64,000 nucleotides of DNA from assembly GCF_040081985.1 (NCBI RefSeq), contig NZ_JBEBMH010000030.1, positions 1 to 64,000 of the forward strand, given 5' to 3'. Numbering within the stretch: position 1 is the first letter of the stretch; every line of letters begins with the position of its first letter. The notes below the pieces were generated by a model, which ran no database searches, was not told where the DNA came from, and saw only the letters and a list, made by a program, of their open reading frames with translations. The translations under genes were made by a program, and so were the position numbers. This document shows positions 29,594 to 37,142 of this stretch, piece by piece. This DNA comes from Kumtagia yinganensis (GTDB lineage Bacteria; Pseudomonadota; Alphaproteobacteria; Rhizobiales; Rhizobiaceae).

Positions 29594-29887
29594 TCAGCCC
29601 AGCGGCTCGTAATCGATCTCCAGAAATTTCTCGACCTCCGGCATCCAGCGGTCGCGCACGAAGGCGACATGGAACGGATGATTGTTGTAGCCGGAATAGG
29701 CGGCCTGGCCGGCGAACTCCATCGAGAAGCCGAAGCGAAAATCGTTCTTCGGGCTGACCTGCCGTAACTGCTCGAATTTTTTCACACCGGGTATGTCGGC
29801 GAGTTTCTTCGCCTCGTCGAGGAATTCCTGCTCTTCGACCGATCCCGGCTTGTGCCTGAGTGTGAACACGACGGTATGGCGGATCAT
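29594..29887 (-). CDS. Dabb family protein (stress-responsive alpha/beta barrel)
   Basis: The 97-residue protein begins MIRHTVVFTLRHKPGS and has the features of the dimeric alpha/beta-barrel (Dabb, PF07876) family, including FSMEFAGQAAYSGYNNHP followed by a short helix. The cellular role of bacterial members is not settled. ATG 29887 begins the conserved part. It follows nudC after 28 bp and is the last gene of the HIT-nudC-Dabb run. Confidence 0.85.
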   Translation of the reverse strand: MIRHTVVFTLRHKPGSVEEQEFLDEAKKLADIPGVKKFEQLRQVSPKNDFRFGFSMEFAGQAAYSGYNNHPFHVAFVRDRWMPEVEKFLEIDYEPLG

Positions 29888-29915
29888 GCGTTTTTCCTTC
29901 TGCGTAGGAACAAGT

Positions 29916-30857
29916 CTATGGGTTTTCAGCCCAGAAGCGGATGAGGTGGTGGGCGATCGCGCCGGACGGCGGAACGAAGACGCCGCCCTCATGGCTCTTG
30001 GCGAGCGCGGCGAGTACCTCGTCGCGCGAAAACCAGCGGCAATCCTCAAGCTCCGCCTCGTCGCGCCGGATGTCCTCGTTCAGCGCCTCGCCGAAGCAGC
30101 CGATCATCAGCGAATAGGGGAAAGGCCAGGGCTGGCTGGCGTGGTAGATGACGCGGCCCAGCCGGATGCCGGATTCCTCCAGCGTCTCGCGGCGCACCGC
30201 CGCCTCGATCGTCTCGCCGGGTTCGATGAAGCCGGCCAGCGCCGAATACATGCCCGGCGCGAAATGCGCCCCGCGCCCGAGCAGGCATTTTTCCCGCGTC
30301 ACCGTCAGCATGATGGCGACCGGGTCGGTGCGCGGAAAATGCTCCGCACCGCAATTTGGACAGTGCCGCTTGTAGCCGCCGATACGGACTTCGGTCTTAT
30401 GGCCGCATCGGCCACAGAACTGGTGGCTGGCGTGCCAGGCGAGCAGGGAAGCGGCCTGCGCCAGCGCGCCGATTTCGGGGGGGCCGAGCAGGCCCTGGGT
30501 GTAAACCGAGCGATAGTCGATCGCCTTGATCGTTTCCGGCAGTTGCTCGGGATCGACGCCGGCCGTGGCCGCCAGAACCGGGCCATGCTCGTCGACGCCA
30601 AGCAGAATCGCCTCCGCCGCCCCGGCACCGAGGGCCTCCGCCTCGGGCCAAGCGAAATAAGTGTCGAAGCCGCTGCCGTTCAGCTTCAGATACGAACGGC
30701 CGCCCCGCACCAGCAGGATGCGCGCGGCCGGATTGGCAAGCGCCACGGGAACGACAGCGTCGCTGCGCTTTTCGGCCTGGCGATCGATAAGATTGCCAGC
30801 GAAACCGACGAACTGGCTGGGTTCGCGCTCGGGCGCGTCAAAAAGGCGGAAGGTCAT
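29916..30857 (-). CDS. nudC: NAD+ diphosphatase (NADH pyrophosphatase) NudC
   Basis: The 313-residue Nudix hydrolase cleaves NAD(H), and in some bacteria NAD caps from RNA. It has the zinc ribbon CGRCG...CPNCG, the Nudix box starting GFIEPGETIEAAVRRE, and the NudC-specific motif SQPWPFPYS. The order and length fit the family. It is transcribed after the HIT gene (33-bp gap) and before the Dabb gene. Confidence 0.95.
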   Translation of the reverse strand: MTFRLFDAPEREPSQFVGFAGNLIDRQAEKRSDAVVPVALANPAARILLVRGGRSYLKLNGSGFDTYFAWPEAEALGAGAAEAILLGVDEHGPVLAATAGVDPEQLPETIKAIDYRSVYTQGLLGPPEIGALAQAASLLAWHASHQFCGRCGHKTEVRIGGYKRHCPNCGAEHFPRTDPVAIMLTVTREKCLLGRGAHFAPGMYSALAGFIEPGETIEAAVRRETLEESGIRLGRVIYHASQPWPFPYSLMIGCFGEALNEDIRRDEAELEDCRWFSRDEVLAALAKSHEGGVFVPPSGAIAHHLIRFWAENP

Positions 30858-30890
30858 GACTGAAACGGAGTGAATCGAGGGACCTTCACT

Positions 30891-31310
30891 CTACAGCGCC
30901 GCCCTCACCTTGTCGATGAAACTGTACTTGTCGTCCGCCTTGTAGGGCTCGCGCTGGCCGAAACCCCAGACTGGCCCCGGCCAGCCCGGATCACCTTCGG
31001 AACGGGCAATGACATGGACATGCAACTGACGCACGATGTTGCCCAGCGCGCCCGAATTAATCTTCGTGCAGCCGGTCGCGCGCTTGAGGCCCTGCGCCAC
31101 CATGTTGGTCTCGAAGGTCAGCATCGCCTGATCCAGGGGAGTGAGATCGTGCACTTCCTCGATGCCCGGACGCTGGGGAATGAGCAGCAGCCAGGGCCAG
31201 CGCCGGTCGTTCATCAAGCGAAGCTCGCACAGGCCGAGCCACATCAACGACACGCTGTCGGCTTCCAGCCGCGCGTCGAGCTCGAATCCGGCCTTGAGGC
31301 CAGGCAGCAT
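30891..31310 (-). CDS. HIT domain protein
   Basis: The 139-residue histidine-triad protein probably hydrolyses a nucleotide conjugate. The triad region reads RQLHVHVIARSEGD, so the middle and last histidines are present and the first position is Gln, as in some alphaproteobacterial relatives. The catalytic (middle) His is kept. ATG 31310 starts the conserved part. Confidence 0.88.
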   Translation of the reverse strand: MLPGLKAGFELDARLEADSVSLMWLGLCELRLMNDRRWPWLLLIPQRPGIEEVHDLTPLDQAMLTFETNMVAQGLKRATGCTKINSGALGNIVRQLHVHVIARSEGDPGWPGPVWGFGQREPYKADDKYSFIDKVRAAL

Positions 31311-31560
31311 CGGCGTTTCCTCTTTGGTTTTGGAGAAAGCTAGATGCAGCGCCGCGCGGCTGCAAGCGAATGATTGCCAAGCACACCGGCAAAACATCGC
31401 GCGACATTGCCGGTCGATCCCTGCCCCCAGCTTCCGACCGCGACCGGGGCATGTCGACATTAATTTTCGTCCCGGTGCTTAACCGGTCATAGATGTCGTG
31501 ATAGAGGGCTGAAACGTTTCCGTACCATGCTGGCCTGCGGGAGATAAGGAGGATTTCAGA

Positions 31561-31806
31561 GTGCCGAAGACGAACATGCCTCCGGCGCCCGACGCGAAAG
31601 AGGGATTGCTGCTGAACCGCCTCCTTTTCGAGAGGAAAGGGGACGAATTCATCGATGCATTCGCGGCATTGGTTCGCACTGAAGGATGGATCATCGGCGA
31701 TGAATCGCTGCTTCACCTTCTTCAAGTAGCGCGATCCGTCCGGGCTTCCGCAAACCTGCCATTCCCGCAAACCCATCCATTGGACGACGTAGCCGAAGAC
31801 CGTTAG
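31561..31806 (+). CDS. Small protein of unknown function
   Basis: An 81-residue product is not recognised. It starts at a GTG with a near-perfect ribosome binding site (AAGGAGGA, 31546-31553) eight bases upstream, which is the main support for a real gene. The sequence is amphipathic (LLLNRLLFERKGDEFIDAFA and DESLLHLLQVARSVRA) and has no signal or membrane segment. A 42-bp gap separates it from a convergent small gene. Confidence 0.6.
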   Translation: MPKTNMPPAPDAKEGLLLNRLLFERKGDEFIDAFAALVRTEGWIIGDESLLHLLQVARSVRASANLPFPQTHPLDDVAEDR

Positions 31807-31848
31807 ACGGGTTGTTGAGGCGACATGCGCCTCGTCCGCCGCGGAGGC

Positions 31849-32076
31849 TCATTTGCCCCGATCAGAGGCTATCCGAATGCCGGAAGGCCAATGGCAGGTG
31901 CTTGAACGAACGGGACGCGAGCCGCGCAGCATGTCGGCCGATTCCAGGCAGGCCATCTCGATCAGATGGGCGAGCATATCGCAGCGCTCCGCCTCCACGA
32001 TCGTCTTCAGTTCCCGCAGCATCGAATGAACGTGGAGCAGTTTGTCTCGGGTATCGCGGCCAACAGGCGTGTTCAC
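31849..32076 (-). CDS. Small helical protein of unknown function
   Basis: A product of about 75 residues begins at GTG 32076, with GAAGG seven bases upstream. An ATG start at 32145 would add 23 residues that look less protein-like. The central part (DKLLHVHSMLRELKTIVEAE, then MLAHLIEMACLESADML) is strongly helical with two cysteines and looks like a conserved small rhizobial protein. The function is unknown. Confidence 0.5.
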   Translation of the reverse strand: MNTPVGRDTRDKLLHVHSMLRELKTIVEAERCDMLAHLIEMACLESADMLRGSRPVRSSTCHWPSGIRIASDRGK

Positions 32077-32774
32077 TTTAATACCTTCAACACTTCGGCT
32101 TCCATTTTCGGTCCCGAACCTGTGGCGAGGTACGCCGGCCTGCACGATCCGGCGTCATCCCGGCGGATCAAAGCCGACGCAGCAACGCCCCAGGCGTTTT
32201 TTGCGCCGCGATGATCGGTGTACGTCTTCGGATAACGCTTGATGACCAAAAAAGCGGTTTCACATTTCATTCGACCAAGTCACATTCGAACGAATACGAA
32301 TATATTGCGTAATTCTTGCCGATTTTGATCCGCCACAGAAGTTCGCCTCTCTTGCCGAACCGGCGATCAGCCGACTCTATAGGCATGCGATATGTAACAT
32401 CCCTATCTTTCTTTGGAACAATTGTTGCAATTGCACGAAAGTACAATTTGCTGGACAGTACCTATTTCAATTGCAGCGAATTTTACACCGGCATAGGCAA
32501 AAGTTTTTTTTGCATATCGCAAATATTTATAGGCAGTCACGGCAATACGATCCCCGCGATCGGCGTCCACGCGCAGGCCTGTTGCGCGTTCGGTAAATTT
32601 GACCACGGTGGATCAGCCACTTCTTAACCATCCACCGACAGACGGATAAGACCTGGCAGCGGGGACTGGTAGACGCTCATCGTTCTTTCGGGCTACAACC
32701 TCCGATAGTCAGATGAGCCTGATTCAAGGTTGCATCTGCGTTTCGACCGTCGACGACAATTGCAGGAGGATATC
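32077..32774. promoter_or_regulatory. AT-richer intergenic region before the first RTX gene
   Basis: About 700 bp hold no convincing gene. 32200-32620 is clearly more A/T-rich than the surroundings and contains open frames on both strands (32316-32627 plus, 32403-32606 minus) that lack ribosome binding sites and family features. It should carry the promoter of the RTX gene. AGGAGG lies just before ATG 32775. Confidence 0.5.
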
Positions 32775-34622
32775 ATGGCCACCTTCACCGGCAGCAACAG
32801 CGCCGAAGTCTTGCCCGATCTCATCATCGGTCCGGTCCAGGGCATCGGCAACGACTTCGTCGACGCGCTCGGCGGCGACGACATGGCGATCGGCTGGTCG
32901 GGCGATGACGTGATCCGCGGCGGGGCCGGCGCGGATGTGATCATCGGTGGCCTGGTCAATGCCGCTGGCATCATAACTCCTTCAGGCATTGACGCGGCGG
33001 ACTACACGACATCCGTGGACGGCATCACCATCGACCTGTCAGTGACGGTCAGCCTCACTTTGCCGATGCATGGCATCAACCTCCAACTCACCAATGCCTC
33101 GCAAGGTTTCGGCGGTGATGCCCAGGGCGACTGGATCAAGGACATTACCAACCTGATCGGCTCCAATACCGGGGGCGACAATCTCTCGGGCACCTCGGGC
33201 GCGAACACCTTTAACGGCCAGGGGGGAAACGACATCCTCAACGGCAATGGCGGCAACGACATCCTGCTTGGCGGCGCCGGCGACGACGTGTTGATCGGCG
33301 GCAGCGGCGCCGACTCCCTGCAGGGTGGCGCCGGCACGTCGGATACGGCGGACTATTCCGGTTCCGCCTCCCCGGTAACCGTCAACCTCACCTCCGGCAC
33401 CGGCAGCGACGGCGATGCCCAGGGTGATACGCTTACCGGCATCGAGCGGCTGATCGGATCGGCCGGCAACGACACTCTGATCGGATCGGCCGGCGACAAC
33501 ACGCTCATCGGCGGTGCGGGAGCCGATACTCTCACCGGCAATGGCGGCACAGATACTGTCGACTATTCCGGTTCGTCCGCAGCCGTGAATATCAACCTCG
33601 TCGCCGGCACAGGCACGGGAGGCGACGCCCAAGGCGACATGCTGGTAGGTACTACCAACGCCATCGGCTCGGCTTTCGGCGACGTGCTGACCGGCATTGG
33701 AACAGGCACGCTCGAAGGCCGTGACGGCAACGACGTGCTCGCCGGTGCGACCACGCTGGACGGCGGGACAGGTAACGACACCTTGCTCGGCGGCGCGGCG
33801 GCCGAGATCCTGAACGGCGGGGCCGACAGAGACACTGTGAGCTATGCCGCTTCCTCGGCTGGCGTGACCGTCGATCTCGGTCTGGCGGGGCCGCAGGTTT
33901 CGACCGGCGATGCTTCCGGGGACACGCTCACGGGCATCGAAAACCTGAGAGGCTCGATCTTCGCCGACGTGCTGACCGGCGATGCCGGCGACAACATTCT
34001 CAACGACGGCGGCGTCGGCGGGTCCGACACGCTGACCGGAGGCGGCGGCAATGACAGCTATTCGGTCTACAATGCCAGCGCGACCATCGTCGAGATTGCG
34101 GGCGAAGGCGCCGACCGCGTCAGCGCCGGGGTGAACTTCGTGCTGGCCAGCGGCGTCAGTGCCGAATATCTCAACACCACCTCGCTTCAGGCCACCTATG
34201 CGGTCAACCTGACCGGCAACGAGCTTGCGCAACTGGTGCGCGGCAATGACGGCGCCAATGTGCTCGACGGCGCGGGCGGCAACGATGTGCTGTGGGGCAT
34301 GGGCGGGACGGACACCTTCCGCTTCTCCAGCGCGCTCGGCGCCGGCAATGTCGACCGCATCGGCGACTTCACCGTCGGCGAAGACCTGATCGAACTGGAT
34401 GATTCGATCTTCTCGGCGCTTGGCCTGGGGACGCTGGACGCCTCGGCGTTCAAGGACAACGCGATTGCGCCGCGCGATGCCGACGACCGGATCTTCTACA
34501 ATTCGAACACGGGTTCGCTGTTCTACGACGCCGACGGCACAGGCACGGATTTCGCTGCCGTGAAGTTCGCCACGCTCGCTCCCGGCCTCGCCCTCACGGC
34601 CGCCGATTTCGTGGTGATCTGA
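32775..34622 (+). CDS. RTX calcium-binding secreted protein
   Basis: The 615-residue acidic protein is built mostly of RTX nonapeptide blocks (GGxGxDxxx), for example NGGNDILLGGAGDDVLIGG near residues 160-180 and several later blocks. These are separated by longer repeats with DTVDYSGSSAAV-type segments. The C-terminus (FATLAPGLALTAADFVVI) resembles type I secretion signals and matches the end of the second RTX protein. There is no N-terminal signal peptide. The frame is open upstream, but ATG 32775 has AGGAGG before it. Calcium should fold it outside the cell. No catalytic domain was seen and no type I exporter is in the window. Confidence 0.92.
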   Translation: MATFTGSNSAEVLPDLIIGPVQGIGNDFVDALGGDDMAIGWSGDDVIRGGAGADVIIGGLVNAAGIITPSGIDAADYTTSVDGITIDLSVTVSLTLPMHGINLQLTNASQGFGGDAQGDWIKDITNLIGSNTGGDNLSGTSGANTFNGQGGNDILNGNGGNDILLGGAGDDVLIGGSGADSLQGGAGTSDTADYSGSASPVTVNLTSGTGSDGDAQGDTLTGIERLIGSAGNDTLIGSAGDNTLIGGAGADTLTGNGGTDTVDYSGSSAAVNINLVAGTGTGGDAQGDMLVGTTNAIGSAFGDVLTGIGTGTLEGRDGNDVLAGATTLDGGTGNDTLLGGAAAEILNGGADRDTVSYAASSAGVTVDLGLAGPQVSTGDASGDTLTGIENLRGSIFADVLTGDAGDNILNDGGVGGSDTLTGGGGNDSYSVYNASATIVEIAGEGADRVSAGVNFVLASGVSAEYLNTTSLQATYAVNLTGNELAQLVRGNDGANVLDGAGGNDVLWGMGGTDTFRFSSALGAGNVDRIGDFTVGEDLIELDDSIFSALGLGTLDASAFKDNAIAPRDADDRIFYNSNTGSLFYDADGTGTDFAAVKFATLAPGLALTAADFVVI

Positions 34623-34655
34623 GAAGTATTTTTCGGTCGGCAAACCAGGCGGGCG

Positions 34656-34720
34656 TTGTTGCAACAATCGTCGGGCCCGACGCTTCTCGGACGAAAACAT
34701 TTCGGTCGAAAGGCCGAAAT
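34656..34720. terminator. Cluster of palindromes after the first RTX gene
   Basis: Three palindromes lie in a row: TTGTTGCAACAA (34656-34667), CGTCGGGCCCGACG (34669-34682), and ATTTCGG/CCGAAAT arms (34699-34720). They lie between the RTX stop and the convergent AraC stop and may end both transcripts. Confidence 0.5.
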
Positions 34721-34776
34721 GGCGGTCGGTTGTTCCTTTGTGACGGGGAGCGAAGCTGCGCTGAGGCGGCGCTTCC

Positions 34777-35829
34777 TCAAGGTTCCGGCAGCACCGCATC
34801 CCGGACCGGGAGGCGGTCGAGCGGGATGGCGTGATCTCCCTTGCGCATATCCCTTGGCGTCATTCCGAACTGCGCCCGGAAGCAGCGATTGAAGTAGGAC
34901 ACGTCGTTGAAGCCGGACTGCCTTGCGATGTCGCCGATGCCGACGAGGTGGTAGCGAGGGTCCGAGAGCATGGAGACGGCAAGGCCGAGGCGCAGTTCCA
35001 TCACGATCCGCGAAAAGACGAGGCCGCGTTCCTCCAGAAGCTTGTGCAGATAGCTTTCGGAAACATGGACGCGCGCTGCGAGCGCAGCCGGCCCCAACGA
35101 GGGCTCGGCGAAACTGTTCTGGATCTCGGTGAGGATCGAACGCAGGCGAGCGGCACGCAGGCCCCGGTCGCGCGCCCGCTCGGCAGCTTCCGCCGTCGGC
35201 TGCAGGCCCATGATGATGAGGTCGAGCAGATGTTCTCCGGTCTTGGCGGCAAGCAGTGGGTCGGAGAAGTCGGCTTCCGAATTGTAGATGGAATCGATGT
35301 AGATGCCGAGCAACCGCATGGCGTTGGCGTCTACATTGAGGATCGGCGGCGACGACAGCGCGCGTACGCGCTGCGTGTTCCTCAGCGCCGCGCGCGGCAC
35401 CACGATGTCGTAGTCGACACCGTTGGAATTGGCGTAGACGTTGCTGATCTTGCCATTGTCGATCAGCGTATAGCTGTTCGGCTGCTGGATGACGTCGACA
35501 TCGCCCTGGATGAGCCGGTAGGAGCCGGAAAGCGCCACGCAGAGCCCGTAGTCGTCGCGTCCGTCCGAGAGATGGCGGCCAAGCCGGGCCCAGTGGGCAG
35601 CGCTGCAATCGCCGCGATTGACCTTCAGCGGACCGAGCGAAAGCGTCTCCAGCCGCCCGTAGAATGGCGTGTTGGTCGAGACGTTGAAGTCGAAAGTGGC
35701 GAAGGTGCGCGACAGATGGTCGGTCCACGCATCGAGCCGGTCGGCGGGCGCGTAGGCGCTGGTATCGAATACCAGCGTGCCGCGCGGTATAGGCGGCTTG
35801 CTTGCGGCTCGCTCGCGTTTCGGGTTCAT
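34777..35829 (-). CDS. AraC family transcriptional regulator 1
   Basis: The 350-residue protein has a C-terminal AraC-type DNA-binding domain with two helix-turn-helix units: LAARVHVSESYLHKLLEERG, and DIARQSGFNDVSYFNRCFRA followed by GMTPRDMR. The N-terminal 230 residues resemble an AraC-binding-like sensory domain (RDDYGLCVALSGSYRLIQGD). It is a clear paralogue of the next gene. Between the two RTX genes, it is a candidate regulator of one or both. Confidence 0.9.
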   Translation of the reverse strand: MNPKRERAASKPPIPRGTLVFDTSAYAPADRLDAWTDHLSRTFATFDFNVSTNTPFYGRLETLSLGPLKVNRGDCSAAHWARLGRHLSDGRDDYGLCVALSGSYRLIQGDVDVIQQPNSYTLIDNGKISNVYANSNGVDYDIVVPRAALRNTQRVRALSSPPILNVDANAMRLLGIYIDSIYNSEADFSDPLLAAKTGEHLLDLIIMGLQPTAEAAERARDRGLRAARLRSILTEIQNSFAEPSLGPAALAARVHVSESYLHKLLEERGLVFSRIVMELRLGLAVSMLSDPRYHLVGIGDIARQSGFNDVSYFNRCFRAQFGMTPRDMRKGDHAIPLDRLPVRDAVLPEP

Positions 35830-35911
35830 CCCGCAACGGCCTCGCAGGCGCCTTCGCCTGCCGCGCGACGGCTACGGACACGGAAGGTCCTCGGGCGTTT
35901 CATACGGTCCG

Positions 35912-36922
35912 TCACGCTCTGCCGGCGCGAATGGCGCCCGGTGCGTCGCCGAAGCGGGCGCGGAAGGCCCGGTTGAAATAAGACAGGTCGTTGAACCCGC
36001 AATCGTAGGCGATCTGGCCGATACGCAGATGGTCGTTGCGGTAGTCGCCCAGCAGATCACGCGCCCGCTTCAGCCGCAGTTCCATCACCAGTTTGCTGAA
36101 CACCAGCCCGCGCTCCTCCAGCAACTGAAACAGGTAGCGTGGCGAGATGTTGATGGCGGCGGCGACCGATTGCGGACAGATCGCCGGATCGCGGAACCGC
36201 CTGTTGATCTCGCCGAGCACGGCGCCAAGGCGCGCCGCCTTCAGGCCGCGGTTGCCCGCCTCATGCGCCGCGTCACGAGAGGGCGAAAGGCCGAGTATCG
36301 CCAGGTCGAGCAGATGATCCCCGACCTTCCGCGAGATGATGGGATCGGACAGATCCTGCGCCGCCGCGAAGATCGAGGTGACGTAGGCGCGCAGCAGGCG
36401 CAGCGGCTGGGAGGCGCTGTCGATGGCGGTCTCGGCGCTCACGTCGCGGCCGCGCTGACTCGTGTCGACGGCGGCGCGCGGGACGACGATCTGGTAGTCG
36501 GCGCCGCTGGTGTCGACCATGCATTCGCTCGGTCGGGCCTTGTCGATCAGAACGAACTCGCCCGGCCGGCGCACGATGTCGGCGGCGCCCTGTGTCAGCC
36601 GATAGCCTGAATCGATCGACATGCACAGATTGTAGTTGTCGTGGCCGTCCACGAGGTGGTTGACCCGCCGGCTCCAGCGGCCGCCCGAGCAATCGACCCG
36701 GTTGATGCGGATCGGGCCGATGTCCATCGACACGACCGCCCCGTAGAACGGCTCGTCATTGTTCGGGAAATAGTCGAACTCCGCCAGCCGGTCCGACATG
36801 AAATCGCGCCAGGCGCGAAGCCGGACAGCCGGCGTGGCCGCGGTCACGGCATCGAAAACGACCGCGCCTCGCGGCACCGGCGGCGCGGAAACCGACTGAA
36901 CTGCAAGTTGGGCCATGGCCAA
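35912..36922 (-). CDS. AraC family transcriptional regulator 2
   Basis: The 336-residue paralogue of regulator 1 shares the N-terminal layout (VPRGAVVFD, NLCMSIDSGYRLTQGAADIV) and the C-terminal AraC domain (INISPRYLFQLLEERGLVFS, QIAYDCGFNDLSYFNRAFRA). Its start faces the second RTX gene across 220 bp, so it may control that promoter. Both paralogues keep an intact DNA-binding domain. Confidence 0.9.
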   Translation of the reverse strand: MAMAQLAVQSVSAPPVPRGAVVFDAVTAATPAVRLRAWRDFMSDRLAEFDYFPNNDEPFYGAVVSMDIGPIRINRVDCSGGRWSRRVNHLVDGHDNYNLCMSIDSGYRLTQGAADIVRRPGEFVLIDKARPSECMVDTSGADYQIVVPRAAVDTSQRGRDVSAETAIDSASQPLRLLRAYVTSIFAAAQDLSDPIISRKVGDHLLDLAILGLSPSRDAAHEAGNRGLKAARLGAVLGEINRRFRDPAICPQSVAAAINISPRYLFQLLEERGLVFSKLVMELRLKRARDLLGDYRNDHLRIGQIAYDCGFNDLSYFNRAFRARFGDAPGAIRAGRA

Positions 36923-37142
36923 ACTCCCTCTGGCGCGACCTTGAACCTATTCCGGGCGAATTCAAGTCGAATCCGGGCGCAATGCATCCCAATCCAAGAA
37001 CTGTGCGCGCCAGTCCAAATTCTCCGCACCACAAGCCTGTTGGAACGCATCCCGCTCCAAGACCGTGACCCGCCCTTGCTCCTATCTTCCGCGCCATCGC
37101 CCGTTCCTCAACCGGACAGGGCCCAACATAGGAGCAAAGACA
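36923..37142. promoter_or_regulatory. Divergent promoter region between AraC 2 and RTX 2
   Basis: This 220-bp region separates the divergent AraC 2 and RTX 2 genes. It contains repeated CCAA-containing words (AATCCAAGAACTGTGCG, CAGTCCAAATTCT, CGCTCCAAGACCGTG) spaced a few helical turns apart, which could be regulator sites. A ribosome binding site, AGGAGC, precedes ATG 37143. Confidence 0.45.

Noticed and set aside
32316..32627. Plus-strand 103-codon frame and overlapping minus-strand 67-codon frame (32403-32606)
   Set aside because: Both lie in an AT-rich regulatory region, overlap each other and lack ribosome binding sites or family features.
33039..34799. 586-codon minus-strand frame opposite RTX 1
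   Set aside because: RTX repeats on the plus strand create repetitive shadows; no ribosome binding site or domain was seen.
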